In this document: positions 9,253 through 17,874 of the stretch, piece by piece
How positions within the stretch are numbered: position 1 is the stretch's first letter
How the letters are laid out: every line of letters begins with the position of its first letter
NCBI GenBank assembly: GCA_018335795.1
Contig: JAGXRP010000077.1
Coordinates: forward strand, 124,001 to 188,000
Direction of reading: 5' to 3'
DNA: 64,000 bases
Source: Desulfobulbaceae bacterium
Lineage (GTDB): Bacteria; Bacteroidota; Ignavibacteria; Kapaibacteriales; UBA2268
The notes under the pieces: model-generated
Told to the model about the DNA's origin: nothing
What the model saw: only the letters and a program-made list of their open reading frames with translations
The model's database searches: none
Made by a program: the position numbers and the translations under genes

Positions 9253-9283
9253 TTGCATTCCTTACTTTTTTTTTATATCTTTG
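9253..9283 (+). promoter_or_regulatory. Bacteroidota-type promoter
   Basis: TTG at 9253-9255 is followed after 20 bases by TATCTTTG at 9276-9283, an exact match to TTG-N19/23-TAnnTTTG. It directly follows the hydBAC terminator. It argues that translation of the small ORF starts at 9316 rather than at the upstream ATG at 9253, which lies inside the promoter. Confidence 0.6.
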
Positions 9284-9315
9284 CACTTCACTTATTGAGA
9301 GGATGTAGAAAAGTG

Positions 9316-9504
9316 ATGTTGATTTGTAAAGACTTAGTAAATTATGAAACGACTAAAAAAGAAAAACAGTTTGATGCCGTAAAAATGATGAGGGAAATCA
9401 GGAACAAAATCAGTTCTGAAACTCAGAATATGACTTTTGACGAATTGAAAACGTATATCAAACAAAAACTTGCCGATAACAAAACAAAACTCGTTGGACA
9501 GTAA
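9316..9504 (+). CDS. Small orphan protein, unknown function
   Basis: The 62-residue charged protein starts MLICKDLVNYETTKKEKQ and has a C-terminal helix around MTFDELKTYIKQKL. The start at 9316 is preferred because the longer frame from 9253 would run through a well-formed promoter; AGAGGA lies at 9298-9303. The Lys/Glu-rich helical tail after a short N-terminus resembles the small antitoxin halves of toxin-antitoxin pairs, but no toxin is next to it, and I do not recognise the family. It stands alone between the hydBAC terminator and the promoter of the TPR lipoprotein gene. Confidence 0.5.
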   Translation: MLICKDLVNYETTKKEKQFDAVKMMREIRNKISSETQNMTFDELKTYIKQKLADNKTKLVGQ

Positions 9505-9589
9505 AATTGAGGGACATACAGAAACATTCTCCTCCTTAATCCGTTTATACATTTATCGGAAAATTTTTTTCGATTTGTAATGCTTTTAA

Positions 9590-9597
9590 TATATTTG
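9590..9597 (+). promoter_or_regulatory. Candidate -7 element for the TPR lipoprotein gene
   Basis: TATATTTG matches TAnnTTTG and lies 33 bases before the ATG at 9631. The nearest upstream TTG (9575-9577) is only 12 bases away, so the -33 element is weak. Confidence 0.4.
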
Positions 9598-9630
9598 AAT
9601 AATGTTCTTATTCAGGAATACAAATAAAAC

Positions 9631-11829
9631 ATGAAAATTCGTCAATATCTGCACATACCTCTTGCGCTAATTATGGTGCTTCTAATCGCATCGTGCTCTA
9701 AGGTATCAAACTTTTCTGACTTCACCACCTACTACAACACCTACTACAACATGGAGCGTTTGATGTGGGAATGTGAAGACGAATTTGATTTCCAAGGTGA
9801 CAAAAAACGCATCGAACCCCGAGTATTCGTTCCCCAACCCGAATTTTATATCCAAGAAGAATATACGATGGGACCTCCGCCCTTTTTGACAGAATTCATA
9901 ATCAACAAACAACAACGCCAACCCGTCCGAATCAAACTCGATTCGATTGTCATCAAAGGTTCTAAAATATTAGCTCATAAGCCCAATGGAAGCTATATCG
10001 AGGGTTCATTGTGGCTAATGGCAAAGACATTCTTTTATCAAGAGGATTGGTTGAATTCGCAGGTGAAATGCAGCGAATTGATAGACAAATTCCAAGATGG
10101 CGAACTCTCTCCCGATGCACATTTGCTTTATTCCAAAAATTTGCTTATTCAGCGTCAATACGAAGCCGGCGCCTTGATGCTATCACGTACCGTTGATATT
10201 GCATGGCAAAAGAAGCGATACGACATACTATCGGAGGCATTCAGAATCGAAGCCGAATTAGCTTTGATGAATAATGACTTGGAAAAAGCCCTCAGACCAT
10301 ATCGCCAAGCAATTGTCCAATCTGAAGAGGGCACTCTGAAAGCTCGCTGGCAATTAGATATGGCAGCCTTGCTCTACAGAAAGGGTGACTTTGCCCGTTC
10401 GGAGGAAGCATTCCGAAAAGTTGCTGACTTCAGTCCAAATTACTTGCAAAGATTTGAAGCTCACCTCTACCGTGCAGGTTCTTTAGCCAGACTTGGTAGA
10501 TTTGATGAGTCATTCGATTTATTGAACAAACTATATAATGACGGGAAATATGAAGAATGGAAGTCATTCACTGCTGCACAATTGGCTATAGCGACTCATT
10601 TGCGTGATAATGATTCAACTTATGTAGCACCGCTCAAACCTACTGAATTTGAAAGTATGAAATTGGCTGATGCTGAAAAGTTAGCGGATTCCCTTTTACA
10701 GGGAAATGGTTTAATGTTGGCACATCATTTTGAAAAAGGTGTGCTCAATTACAATAATAAAAAGTGGAAAGAAGCTCGCCAAGATTTTGCAAAAGCTAAA
10801 GTAAAGCGAACTCCGATATTCAGAACGGCAGACCGAATGTTTGAGTTGATGAATAATTGGGATTTGGCACATACTAAAGCTAACAGATTAACGAAAGAAG
10901 TTAGTGCCGCTGAAGAAGCTCCGGATTCTGTCAAAGTTTCGTCAGATTCTCTAAAAGTAGAATTATGTGATAATTATTTCCGGCTCGGCAGGGTGCACGA
11001 GGAATTGAAGAATCCGGACTCAATCATCACATATTATCAGCTTGCAGCTGAAAAAGCCCCCTTGAGTTCGCCTCGGTCAGCGATGTATATTTATGCTTAT
11101 GCCAGAGTGATTAGGGAAAGCGACCCATTCAGAGCTGATTCCTTATTGGATGTAATAGTAGAAACTCACCCATTAACCGAGTATGGCAAAGATGCACAAT
11201 TGCAGTTAGGCTATACAAACAGTTTTGTGATAGACACAGTAGCAGATTTATACTCTTCGGGCGTCAATTTGATGCGTGTACGAGATTTCAAGTACGCTAT
11301 CAATCAATTTACAAATGTATTTGCTTTTTATCCAAGCTCCAAATATGCTCCAAAGTCATTATATACTATTGGTTGGATATTTGAAAAACATTTTGAAATG
11401 GCAGATTCGGCATTGTACTATTATAAGTTATTGATAGATAATTACCCCTTGTCGGAATATGCAGAAGACGTTAGGCTTGGAGTATCTTATAAATTGGTAC
11501 TGAGTAGTGGAGGTGAAATACCGGATTCGCTCAAAGAGCGTCAATCAATAATTCCACAACCTGTACCTATGCCTGTTAAAGGAAAAGACCCACAAAATCG
11601 CCCACAACATATATTAGAAATGCCCGAACGCAAAGGTTTAGACCCTATGCAAATAATGAGAGACCCGGAAAGTATTTTGAATAATCCTGAAGGGCTAATC
11701 CAAAATCCATTAGAAGTTATCAAAAACTTCGAGCTACCGACTTCTCCGATGGAATTACTAAGCCCAAACGAAGAAAGCAAAACTCCGGCGGATACAACAA
11801 ATGTAATTAAATTTGAACCGCCCGAATGA
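9631..11829 (+). CDS. TPR-repeat lipoprotein, possible T9SS component SprE/PorW-like
   Basis: The 732-residue lipoprotein has a signal peptide ending in the lipobox LIASC. The mature N-terminus holds a TYYNTYYN motif encoded by a 12-base tandem duplication (9726-9749). Tetratricopeptide repeats are clear at about 205-310 (for example YRKGDFARSEEAFRKVADFS) and again at about 445-640. The C-terminal 90 residues are Pro-rich and contain tandem heptads [DN]Pxx[IL][IML]x at 671-698. SprE/PorW are TPR lipoproteins of the gliding/T9SS machinery with a similar YNxYYN-like N-terminus. The window has T9SS cargo and PorV, so that identity is plausible but inferred. Alternatively it is a general TPR scaffold. 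It precedes a two-component system by 45 bases. Confidence 0.75.
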   Translation: MKIRQYLHIPLALIMVLLIASCSKVSNFSDFTTYYNTYYNMERLMWECEDEFDFQGDKKRIEPRVFVPQPEFYIQEEYTMGPPPFLTEFIINKQQRQPVRIKLDSIVIKGSKILAHKPNGSYIEGSLWLMAKTFFYQEDWLNSQVKCSELIDKFQDGELSPDAHLLYSKNLLIQRQYEAGALMLSRTVDIAWQKKRYDILSEAFRIEAELALMNNDLEKALRPYRQAIVQSEEGTLKARWQLDMAALLYRKGDFARSEEAFRKVADFSPNYLQRFEAHLYRAGSLARLGRFDESFDLLNKLYNDGKYEEWKSFTAAQLAIATHLRDNDSTYVAPLKPTEFESMKLADAEKLADSLLQGNGLMLAHHFEKGVLNYNNKKWKEARQDFAKAKVKRTPIFRTADRMFELMNNWDLAHTKANRLTKEVSAAEEAPDSVKVSSDSLKVELCDNYFRLGRVHEELKNPDSIITYYQLAAEKAPLSSPRSAMYIYAYARVIRESDPFRADSLLDVIVETHPLTEYGKDAQLQLGYTNSFVIDTVADLYSSGVNLMRVRDFKYAINQFTNVFAFYPSSKYAPKSLYTIGWIFEKHFEMADSALYYYKLLIDNYPLSEYAEDVRLGVSYKLVLSSGGEIPDSLKERQSIIPQPVPMPVKGKDPQNRPQHILEMPERKGLDPMQIMRDPESILNNPEGLIQNPLEVIKNFELPTSPMELLSPNEESKTPADTTNVIKFEPPE

Positions 11830-11874
11830 GTTTGAAATCTTCTTTCAGGCTTCAAAATCATTTTAATATTGAAT

Positions 11875-12975
11875 ATGGAAATCAATAAATTAAAAAAATC
11901 CGAATTGTTGGAATTGTATCACCAAATCGAAAAGCAATTATCATGGTACAAATCCTTTTTCGATAATGCTACAGATGCTGTATTTGTAGTGCAACCCGAA
12001 ACATGGTGCGTTTTAGACGCCAATGACTATGCAGCTCAACTATTGGATACGAACAAAGAAGATATTCTCGGAATTATACTCCCGCAATTCAGACGAATTT
12101 TCAAATTGCTTAACAAATCGTCATCCCCAATTGTGTTAAGTGAAATGTCACTTGATGTTTCATCTGCGAAATCAATAATGCTCGAAGTTAGTGCCAGATT
12201 TATGAAGCACGAAAATCAAGAACTCATACTTGCGATAGCTCGTGACGTTAGCGAACAGCACGCATTGACCGACAAACTTGTCCAAGCAGATAAACTTGTT
12301 CTTCTCGGACAACTTTCAGCAGGTGTTACTCACGAAATCAGAAATCCATTAGCTGCAATCAATCTAAATTTACAAATCTTAAAACGTAACACCAAAACAG
12401 AAACTCCTGAATATGAATATATCAATACTGCATTGCAAGGAGTGGAAAGAATCGCAAGGATAGTAGAAGTTACACTTAACTTTTCAAAACCGGCACTCCC
12501 CGATATTCAAGATTCGAATATAAATACAATCGTGACTTCTTCGATGGAACTTGTAGCTTCAGTATTGAAACGGAAGGAAATCAAGATTGAATTGAAATTG
12601 GCAGATAAGATGCCCAAAATTCCCCTTGACGCCAAACAAATACAACAAGTTTTGATAAATTTAATCACAAATGCTGCCGACGCAGTAAGTCAATATGGAT
12701 TGATTCAACTAAAGACATATATCGAACATGGATCTCGAAAAGGTGACGGAGAATATGCGGTAATTTCGGTAACAGATAATGGAGCAGGAATTCCTCCTGA
12801 AGATTTGCCTAAGATTTTCAACCCATTTTTCACACGCAAACCTGACGGAACAGGACTTGGGTTACCAATTACACAAAGGATTATGCACCAGCATAGTGGC
12901 GTAATTGATGTAGAAAGTACAATGGGCAAAGGTTCAACTATATATGTAAAACTGCCGATTCCACGAGGAAAATAA
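11875..12975 (+). CDS. PAS-domain sensor histidine kinase (NtrB-like)
   Basis: The 366-residue cytoplasmic kinase has no membrane segment. A PAS domain (about 20-130) contains DNATDAVFVV. The H box is AGVTHEIRNPLAA (phosphoacceptor His153), the N box NLITNAADAVSQYG, and the G boxes DNGAGIP and GTGLGLPIT. I prefer ATG at 11875 to the in-frame TTG two codons upstream. It precedes an NtrC-type regulator by 83 bases and is most likely its cognate kinase. A soluble PAS kinase paired with a sigma-54 activator is a common arrangement (NtrB/NtrC, AtoS/AtoC). The signal is unknown. Confidence 0.88.
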   Translation: MEINKLKKSELLELYHQIEKQLSWYKSFFDNATDAVFVVQPETWCVLDANDYAAQLLDTNKEDILGIILPQFRRIFKLLNKSSSPIVLSEMSLDVSSAKSIMLEVSARFMKHENQELILAIARDVSEQHALTDKLVQADKLVLLGQLSAGVTHEIRNPLAAINLNLQILKRNTKTETPEYEYINTALQGVERIARIVEVTLNFSKPALPDIQDSNINTIVTSSMELVASVLKRKEIKIELKLADKMPKIPLDAKQIQQVLINLITNAADAVSQYGLIQLKTYIEHGSRKGDGEYAVISVTDNGAGIPPEDLPKIFNPFFTRKPDGTGLGLPITQRIMHQHSGVIDVESTMGKGSTIYVKLPIPRGK

Positions 12976-13058
12976 AAATAATTTCAAATAAAATTGTGAA
13001 ATATCAAATTGTTTTTATATTTTAGAGTGATAAGTCGGAATGTAAACAAAGGAAACAA

Positions 13059-14483
13059 TTGTCGAAACAAAATTACACAATCGTAGTTATAGAGGATGAC
13101 CCCTTAGTCAATACGACGATAAGGAGCATCTTATCGTCCAAATACTCGCGTGTAGAAACATTTACCGACCCTGTCCGCGGATTAGATGAACTGCATCTAT
13201 TAGCACCGGATTTAGTGCTCCTTGATATATTCTTGGGTCATGCAAATGGTCTTGATATTTTGGAACAACTCCGAAAACAGGGCTACAATATGCCGGTAAT
13301 TATGATGACTGCTTTTTCGGACATCAAAATGGCAGTACGTGCGATGAGACTCGGTGCAGAAGATTTCATAGTCAAGCCCTTGGATTTGGAGCAATTAGAG
13401 GTCTCGATTGAACGTTCATTGAAAAATTTCGATTTGCGACGACAAGTAAATTTGCTATCAGAACAGTTGAAAAAGGAGCAACCAAGTGAAATCTTGGGCA
13501 ATTCACCCGAAATGAAAAAGGCACTCGATCTGGCTAAGATAATTTCCGGAGCAGATGACACAACAGTTTTGATTATGGGCGAAACAGGCACAGGTAAGGA
13601 ATTATTAGCTCGCTACATTCACGAAAATTCTCCGCGTGCCAAAGGTCCATTTGTTACAATCAATTGCGGTGCTATTCCCAGAGAATTAGCCGAAAATGAG
13701 CTTTTTGGATATGAACGTGGTGCCTTTACCGGAGCAACAGAAAAAATTAAACCGGGGAAATTTGAACAAGCACAGCACGGCACTATCATGTTAGACGAGA
13801 TTGCTGAGCTTAGTTTGGAATTGCAAGTGAAACTGCTCAGAGTTCTTCAAGAGCGTAGATTTTACAGACTCGGCGGAGCTAAAGAAATTTCTGTGGACGT
13901 AAGAGTAATTGCATCAACAAATAAAGATTTGGAAAAACTTGTAGAAGAAGAAAAATTTCGCGAAGATTTATTCTATAGATTGAACGTTGCTCGTATGCAC
14001 TTGCCTCCGCTTCGTGACAGAGGCGAAGACATCATGAGGTTATCAACTGCATTTGTGACAGAATTCAACAAAAAATTCAACAAAAGCATCAAAGGTTTCA
14101 CACCCGATGCTGTGAATTTAATTCGGACATATTATTGGAAAGGCAACGTCAGAGAGTTAAGAAATGTCATCGAAAGAGTTGTTCTACTCGAACAACACGA
14201 AATTATCTCTCGCGAATCTTTAAGTTTCATCAAGATTAACCACACAGTTACAGTTTCGTCCAATCAAGCCGAAATATATCTTAATGACGGCGAGCATTTT
14301 CTGAAGATTGCCGAAAATGGTGTTACAATGGGTAATGTATTGAAAGATTTATTGGTACAAACACTTAAAATTACCGGTGGCAATCAGATTAAAGCAGCTA
14401 AGTTGCTTGGAATTTCAAGAGCGAAACTCAGATACAGAATCGAACAACTTGGCATCAATATTTCGGGCAAAGAAATAAAATAG
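13059..14483 (+). CDS. Sigma-54-dependent NtrC-family response regulator
   Basis: The 474-residue protein has a receiver domain (phosphoacceptor Asp56 in LVLLDIFLG, with Lys106 in VKPLD), a sigma-54 activator AAA+ domain and a C-terminal Fis-type helix-turn-helix. The AAA+ domain shows Walker A GETGTGKE (174-181), GAFTGA (221-226, the sigma-54 contact loop) and Walker B GTIMLDEIAEL. The DNA-binding helix is KAAKLLGISRAKLRYRIEQL. The start codon is TTG: AAAGGAAA lies five bases before it and no in-frame ATG is nearby. Its targets would have -24/-12 promoters; I saw no convincing one in this window. Confidence 0.92.
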   Translation: MSKQNYTIVVIEDDPLVNTTIRSILSSKYSRVETFTDPVRGLDELHLLAPDLVLLDIFLGHANGLDILEQLRKQGYNMPVIMMTAFSDIKMAVRAMRLGAEDFIVKPLDLEQLEVSIERSLKNFDLRRQVNLLSEQLKKEQPSEILGNSPEMKKALDLAKIISGADDTTVLIMGETGTGKELLARYIHENSPRAKGPFVTINCGAIPRELAENELFGYERGAFTGATEKIKPGKFEQAQHGTIMLDEIAELSLELQVKLLRVLQERRFYRLGGAKEISVDVRVIASTNKDLEKLVEEEKFREDLFYRLNVARMHLPPLRDRGEDIMRLSTAFVTEFNKKFNKSIKGFTPDAVNLIRTYYWKGNVRELRNVIERVVLLEQHEIISRESLSFIKINHTVTVSSNQAEIYLNDGEHFLKIAENGVTMGNVLKDLLVQTLKITGGNQIKAAKLLGISRAKLRYRIEQLGINISGKEIK

Positions 14484-14566
14484 CTGATTTCTAATTAAAC
14501 ATTTATCAAAATCATACGTGATTTTTGCAAGACGGCTATTAAAAATATCAACAACGGTATATCAAG

Positions 14567-15322
14567 ATGACAGTTTCGGATAACGAAAAAATTGAATTTT
14601 ATGAATTAGATGATGAATCCAACGAATCATCCTCAGAAAACTTCGTTTTTGATGAATTGGAAAAGGACGATTCTGTAAAAAGTGCTGAAGAACCACTATT
14701 CGATAATTCTGATGTCAATGAAATGCTTGGTTCAACTTCAAAAATCCAAGACGAACATCGAATTTACAAGAAAGTCAACAAGATATTCACTCCACCTGAT
14801 ATTCCGTCAAATGTCATCAAGAAAAATTCTCCTCTCCAAAAGGAAATCATCAGTTCAAAAGAACTGGAAACTTATTTGAATATTCAATCAGATGAAATCA
14901 AAAAAGCAGATTTTGAAGAAACAAGTGACGAACAACAAAGCGAAAGGAATGAATATCTGAACAAGCATTTCCATGATTTCTTGCAATTACCTAAATTAAG
15001 CGGTATAGATAAATTCGGACTTGAAAAAAAATTCATACCAAAAGAAAAAATCAAAGACAAGAATAAACGTGTTGAGATAACCGATGATACATCATTTGAC
15101 GAAGTAACCCACAGCTCGACAATAGAAATCATTCGCTCTGCCGAAGGTGACATCGAGAATATTGTTGTCTATTGCAAATGTGGCGAGAAGACCCTAATCA
15201 GATTTGATTATGATGAAAAAACAGATGCTGAACAAACCCAAATCATTAAAGACCATAGCTCTATCGCTCCATTGAATGTTCCAAGTTTGAATATCAGGAA
15301 ATTGTTAGACGATTTGGAATAA
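14567..15322 (+). CDS. Acidic protein of unknown function
   Basis: The 251-residue protein has no signal peptide or membrane segment. Residues 1-60 are strongly acidic and Ser/Asn-rich, and the middle is Lys/Glu-rich and probably disordered. The C-terminal part (about 185-235) looks folded and beta-rich and contains YCKCGEKTLIRF, a Cys-x-Cys pair that could bind metal. I do not recognise the family. It follows the NtrC-type regulator by 83 bases. Its stop codon directly abuts the stop of the convergent clpS gene with no base between. Confidence 0.75.
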   Translation: MTVSDNEKIEFYELDDESNESSSENFVFDELEKDDSVKSAEEPLFDNSDVNEMLGSTSKIQDEHRIYKKVNKIFTPPDIPSNVIKKNSPLQKEIISSKELETYLNIQSDEIKKADFEETSDEQQSERNEYLNKHFHDFLQLPKLSGIDKFGLEKKFIPKEKIKDKNKRVEITDDTSFDEVTHSSTIEIIRSAEGDIENIVVYCKCGEKTLIRFDYDEKTDAEQTQIIKDHSSIAPLNVPSLNIRKLLDDLE

Positions 15323-15643
15323 TCAATACTCAATTTGAGTATGCAAAGCAATCTCCTCAAGCACCGAACTAACCGAAAGACATTCACTCATTTGCCCTTC
15401 GAAAACACATGCCTTTCCGGTATTGTGTACCTCGAGCGTTAGTGATTCGGCTTTGTCTCGCGTGCAATTCACAGCTTTCAAAATTTGGTTTATAACTTCG
15501 TCAAATGTATGCCATTCATCATTGAACAAAATAACTTTCGCCGGTAGTTCAATATCGGAATTCACATCTTCAACGACTTCTTCTACCTCTGCAGGCATAT
15601 TTGAAGCCGTAATAAATCTATATGTTTTGTTTGAAATTTTCAT
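15323..15643 (-). CDS. clpS: ATP-dependent Clp protease adaptor ClpS
   Basis: The 106-residue protein has the ClpS core. VILFNDEWHTFDEV is the N-degron pocket strand (usually V-x-L-x-N-D-D-x-x-x-x-x-x-V), and LTLEVHNTGKACVFEG matches the family's LEVHxxGxAxV. ClpS binds ClpA/ClpC and delivers proteins with destabilising N-terminal residues. The first about 25 residues are the usual flexible extension. The gene stands alone on the minus strand; its clp partner is not in the window. The second Asp of the NDD motif is Glu here, a conservative change. Confidence 0.88.
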   Translation of the reverse strand: MKISNKTYRFITASNMPAEVEEVVEDVNSDIELPAKVILFNDEWHTFDEVINQILKAVNCTRDKAESLTLEVHNTGKACVFEGQMSECLSVSSVLEEIALHTQIEY

Positions 15644-15784
15644 AGTTTGATTACAAAAGTAAGAAACATTTTAAAAAATTCACATTTTTCGTTGTTAAAC
15701 AAGCTAATCTTTCGTATTTTGGTAGAAGTTTGTTATTCCTGATTTGGAATATAATTTTAGAAAAAGTGACAGAAAATAAACTTT

Positions 15785-15817
15785 TTGCCACTCTTTAAAA
15801 AAATTATGTTATTTTTG
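15785..15817 (+). promoter_or_regulatory. Bacteroidota-type promoter of nuoLMN
   Basis: TTG at 15785-15787 and TATTTTTG at 15810-15817 are separated by 22 bases and lie 57 bases before the nuoL ATG. The rest of the 230-base gap between clpS and nuoL is AT-rich, with nothing else recognised. Confidence 0.55.
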
Positions 15818-15873
15818 ACGATTGAATTTTAAGAAATATTGAATATCATATAATGTCAGTAAGGTAGCTGATT

Positions 15874-17841
15874 ATGCAAGAATTGATAAAATTTTTACCT
15901 CTGTTTCCTCTAATAGGGTTCGTGTTAATAGGCATTTTTGGAAAAAAAATCAAAAATGAAAAGTTAATAGGAGCTTTTGCTTCTTTAATGGTTGGAATAC
16001 CGTTTATCCTATCAATAATGTTGTTCTATCACTTATTGAGCACTGGTTCCCAGACTCCCGAGATTGTTCATGTTTTCACATGGATAGCTACAGGTGCATT
16101 GAATATAAGCGTGTCATACCAAGTTGACCAACTTTCAGTAACATTCGCTTTAATAATTACGGGAATCGGCTTCTTGATACATGTTTATTCGATAGGATAC
16201 ATGCACGGAGACAGAAGTTTCTACAGATTTTTCTCTTATTTGAATTTGTTCATCTTCATGATGCTCAACCTTGTTTTGGCAAGTAATTATTTACTCACCT
16301 TCCTTGGTTGGGAAGGCGTAGGCTTGGCATCTTATCTTTTAATCGGCTTTTGGTACGACAAAAAATTTGAAGGGGTCAGAATCACTTGGAATGGCGACGC
16401 CGGTATGAAGGCATTCGTAGTGAACAGAATAGGTGACTTTGGTTTCTTAATCGCAATGTTCTTGATTTTCGTTACTTTCAACAGTTTGGATTATGTTTCT
16501 GTTAGCGAAACTGCAGCTGCAAATTATGATTTCTACATGAATTCTGCAATCATAACGATTATCACATTGATGTTGTTTTTAGGTTGTACCGGCAAGTCGG
16601 CTCAATTACCTCTTTCAGTTTGGTTGCCTGATGCGATGGCTGGTCCAACGCCGGTCTCAGCACTTATCCATGCTGCGACGATGGTAACAGCAGGTATATT
16701 TTTGGTTGCAAGAAACTCAGTATTATTTTCGCTTTCCGAAAGCACAATGATGGTTGTAGCAGTAGTTGGTGCAATAACGGCATTGACGGCGGCTTCAATA
16801 GGTCTTGTCCAAAACGACATTAAGAAAGTATTAGCATATTCAACAGTTTCTCAGTTAGGTTTTATGTTTGTAGCACTTGGTGTCGGAGCTTTCTACATCG
16901 GAATTTTTCATGTGATGACTCATGCCTTTTTCAAAGGATTATTATTCTTGGCTGCAGGTAGTGTGATTCACGGAATGCATCACAACCAAAACATTAAGCA
17001 AATGGGTGGATTGAAAAAATATATGCCTATAACAAGCAAAACATTTTTCATTGGTACTTTGGCAATTGCAGGCATTCCATTATTCAGCGGATTTATGTCC
17101 AAAGACGAAATTTTGTGGTACGCTTGGTCATCTCATCTTGGAGGTTGGTGGCTTTGGGCAATTTTAGCTATAGCTGCTTTGTTCACTGCATTCTATATGT
17201 TCAGATTGTATTATCTGACTTTCACCGGAGATGAAAGATTTGACCACAAACACGTTCACCCACATGAATCACCAAAGACAATGACATTTGCGTTAGTTGT
17301 ATCAGCAATACTTTCGGCATTCGGTGGATTTTTAAATTTACCTCCCGCTTTAGTTCCATGGTCACATGCTGACCCATTGCTAAAAAGCTGGCTGAAACCA
17401 ATATTTGCAGACGCTAATATGATTATGGGCAAACATGCTCACGGGGTAGAGCCAATGATGTATGTTTTGATGGCAGTAGCGACTTCTATCGGTTTGTTCA
17501 TGTGGTATGTGGCTCGTAAATGGTATTCGGACCCGCAATGGAGTGCCCCGAGAGGTATTGCAACAAGCATGAAAGGTATTCACAGATTACTATTCAACAA
17601 ATATAAATTAGATGAATTTTATTTTGCTACTTTGATTGACCCTATCTATGCAATGTCAAAGAATTTTATGTGGAGATTTACCGATATTAAAATCATAGAT
17701 GGTATTATTAACGGTAGTGCCAAGTTCGTAGAACAACTCGGTGAACGAGTAAGACTAATGCAATCGGGCATAGCTCAAAATTATGCAATTATTATGATGG
17801 TCGGGATTATCTCGATTATTTCGTGGCTCATGTTTAATTAA
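15874..17841 (+). CDS. nuoL: NADH-quinone oxidoreductase subunit L
   Basis: The 655-residue polytopic membrane protein is a proton-pumping antiporter-like subunit of respiratory complex I. Family hallmarks are LTFLGWEGVGLASYLLIGFW (TM4/5 region with the conserved Glu), LPDAMAGPTPVSALIHAATM and KKVLAYSTVSQLGFM. The length and the C-terminal long lateral helix region (from about 570) fit NuoL rather than NuoM. It heads a three-gene unit nuoL-nuoM-nuoN with 33 bases to nuoM. The other complex I genes (nuoA-K) are not adjacent; upstream is clpS in the opposite direction. Confidence 0.93.
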   Translation: MQELIKFLPLFPLIGFVLIGIFGKKIKNEKLIGAFASLMVGIPFILSIMLFYHLLSTGSQTPEIVHVFTWIATGALNISVSYQVDQLSVTFALIITGIGFLIHVYSIGYMHGDRSFYRFFSYLNLFIFMMLNLVLASNYLLTFLGWEGVGLASYLLIGFWYDKKFEGVRITWNGDAGMKAFVVNRIGDFGFLIAMFLIFVTFNSLDYVSVSETAAANYDFYMNSAIITIITLMLFLGCTGKSAQLPLSVWLPDAMAGPTPVSALIHAATMVTAGIFLVARNSVLFSLSESTMMVVAVVGAITALTAASIGLVQNDIKKVLAYSTVSQLGFMFVALGVGAFYIGIFHVMTHAFFKGLLFLAAGSVIHGMHHNQNIKQMGGLKKYMPITSKTFFIGTLAIAGIPLFSGFMSKDEILWYAWSSHLGGWWLWAILAIAALFTAFYMFRLYYLTFTGDERFDHKHVHPHESPKTMTFALVVSAILSAFGGFLNLPPALVPWSHADPLLKSWLKPIFADANMIMGKHAHGVEPMMYVLMAVATSIGLFMWYVARKWYSDPQWSAPRGIATSMKGIHRLLFNKYKLDEFYFATLIDPIYAMSKNFMWRFTDIKIIDGIINGSAKFVEQLGERVRLMQSGIAQNYAIIMMVGIISIISWLMFN

Positions 17842-17874
17842 TCAACGTTTTGTATTATAAGCAGATAATCAAGT

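Noticed and set aside
9316-9504. Complete toxin-antitoxin module
   Set aside because: No toxin-like gene lies on either side; only an orphan small ORF is supported.
13059-14483. Search for sigma-54 (-24/-12) promoters that the NtrC-type regulator could control
   Set aside because: TGGCAC occurrences checked on both strands (for example near 5171, 10710 and 19207) are inside genes and lack the TTGC half, so none is reported.
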